This document shows, piece after piece, positions 62,561 through 64,000 of a stretch of DNA of 64,000 bases (its first letter is position 1; every line of letters begins with the position of its first letter). Origin of the DNA: Lepidurus packardi (lineage: Eukaryota; Arthropoda; Branchiopoda; Notostraca; Triopsidae); assembly GCA_023053545.1 (NCBI GenBank), contig JAKZAN010000001.1, forward strand, positions 1,694,565-1,758,564. Direction: 5' to 3'. A program made the position numbers and the translations under genes. The notes below the pieces were generated by a model, which searched no databases, was not told the DNA's origin, and saw only the letters and a program-made list of their open reading frames with translations.

Positions 62561-64000
62561 GATTTGCTGAAAGAATTGCAACCTCCGCCATAAATCCAAC
62601 GCAAAGTAACAGCCTCGCCTTCGACAACACACTACAATAAGCGCTTATTTTTCGTTGGTTGCTTTATAATTTCCGCAACATCCACCGCCAAGGGAAAGGA
62701 CCGCAACCCAAGCACTCAAACACACAAAAAACCAACAAAAAATGATTTTTTTCCCCTTTTTCTTTATTTAATTTGCTGCCAGAAATACTATGGCGTGATA
62801 ATGTGATGAGAAAAGAGCTTCCGACCTTTCGCAGGTATGATTCGTCCCTTTTTTATTCCTCTTTTTTTTTGCACTCAATCTTTATTTTGACCAAAAAAAG
62901 CAGTTCAGGTTCAGCGACGCGAGGTAAAGCATTTTTTTTCTTACTTGGGTCTAACTAGAAAAAAAGAAAAAAAAGACAGAATCCCCCAAGTTTCCCTAGT
63001 CTGCTATTTCCCTGGAAACTTGACATGGTCGTCAGCCAAGAAATAGACCTCGCTTATCTTCTTCTTTGGTCTCCTTCTAAACTCGACACACACACGGCAG
63101 CGGCCCTTAAGTGTACACTTTTGAGACATCTCCGGGAAGTTTTCCTGTCCGGAAGATGGTCAGCTTCAGGGAAAACGACTGTCCCACTGTATCAACCGCT
63201 TGAAGAAGAAAGAACAAACTCATCTCTAACCTCTTCCTCCATTCAAGTCCTGCTGGTCCAGGTCCTTCACTATATACACACCCATCATACGTTTTAAAGC
63301 CTGCAATAGGCAAGATCCAATTCCTAATCTTGTCTTGGGCACTTTTTCGTTTGCACGACAATGGACAGTTATTGAAATAGGGCTCTAAAAAGCAAACAAG
63401 GAGCTCCTCTAAGTAAACAAAAAGACAAGATTGGTGTAGGAACGCATAAAGACTGACGAGAATGGAAATTGTCGTTTTGTTTCAGTCTCCCAAAAATTGA
63501 CTTCTTTATGTAAAGCCCAGGTGCAGATGCAGATGTATTGTAACACACTCGGATGATGGAAGAAGCCAAGGCAACACATTTTCTCGTCGCTATGTTGTAT
63601 TACCCACGTCTTCTGAGTGGTGGAGGGTAGTTTAAGTTCTTATCCTCTCAAATGACATGGCTGCTTCTGATATTGCAAGGAGATGGCTTGGGTTGGCCTC
63701 GAGGGAAATAAGTCGCCAGCACGAGCAAGTTTGGGACGCCAGGAGATCCGTATATTCATCCCAAAAGCCCAAAACATGGTTGCCGCCACCAGCATCTCAA
63801 CGCGTCAAGATGATGTCATCTCGCTGATGGTAATCTTAACGTTGGACAGACAAAGAACCAACCTTCCTCAACTACATGGAAATTTTCAACTCATTTTCAC
63901 TACAATTCTGAACTGAAAAGTGGAAGCGACTCACAACAAGCCAACAACTGCCCCTACAAACATTACATGTTGTGGGAACGGCTCTTCAAACCAGTTAAAA

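Larger units (their letters stand above)
53401..64000. other. Non-coding DNA at the right end of the window (Abd-B side)
   Basis: No Abd-B homeobox or other protein gene is seen. The stretch holds a G-rich, PHO-motif region (53460-53740), a TC microsatellite (55859-55879), diverged repeats (56395-56515), long T runs (58554-58573, 62542-62560), a hairpin with a flanking direct repeat (58733-58811), a 9-bp tandem repeat (59546-59587) and an AT-rich palindrome cluster (60827-60915). Confidence 0.65.

Overview
The window is a gene-poor piece of an arthropod Hox cluster. The only protein-coding gene I can support is abdominal-A (abd-A) on the minus strand. It has two coding exons, 24551-24044 and 14729-14233, separated by a 9.3 kb intron, and encodes a predicted 334-residue protein. 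About 19.6 kb upstream of its start codon, on the plus strand at about 44181-44248, lies the conserved Hox microRNA hairpin mir-iab-4. Its reverse strand is the iab-8 hairpin. Finding both in this order and orientation is independent evidence that this is the abd-A to Abd-B interval.

Organism: the abd-A N-terminus, YPWM motif, homeodomain and UbdA-type tail, together with mir-iab-4, mark an arthropod. The spacing is short compared with the fly bithorax complex, there is no recognisable transposon coding sequence, and the YPWM-homeodomain linker is short. These suggest a crustacean with a compact genome, for example a branchiopod such as Daphnia. That assignment is inference, not proof.

Layout: 1 to about 12.3 kb is non-coding DNA downstream of abd-A, towards the expected position of Ubx. 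About 12.3-14.23 kb is the probable abd-A 3' UTR. 14.23-14.73 kb is the homeobox exon, 14.73-24.04 kb the intron, and 24.04-24.55 kb the first coding exon. About 24.55-25.7 kb is the promoter-proximal region, with a GA-rich element and a GC-rich block. From 25.7 to 64 kb I see no protein gene, only mir-iab-4/iab-8, simple repeats, small duplications and candidate regulatory motifs. By the usual Hox order Abd-B should lie beyond the right end. Neither the Ubx nor the Abd-B homeobox is in the window.

How the parts work together: in flies, iab-4 (transcribed against abd-A) and iab-8 (transcribed with abd-A) repress Ubx and abd-A respectively. The mature miR-iab-4 arms here are essentially those known from flies. 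Candidate 8-mer targets for miR-iab-8-5p occur downstream of the abd-A stop codon on the sense strand. The remaining findings are candidate cis-elements (PRE-like, CTCF-like and DRE-like motifs, a homeodomain-site cluster) and repeat structures, including an in-frame 30-bp minisatellite in the intron. None of these is proven by sequence alone. I found no clearly novel biological system.
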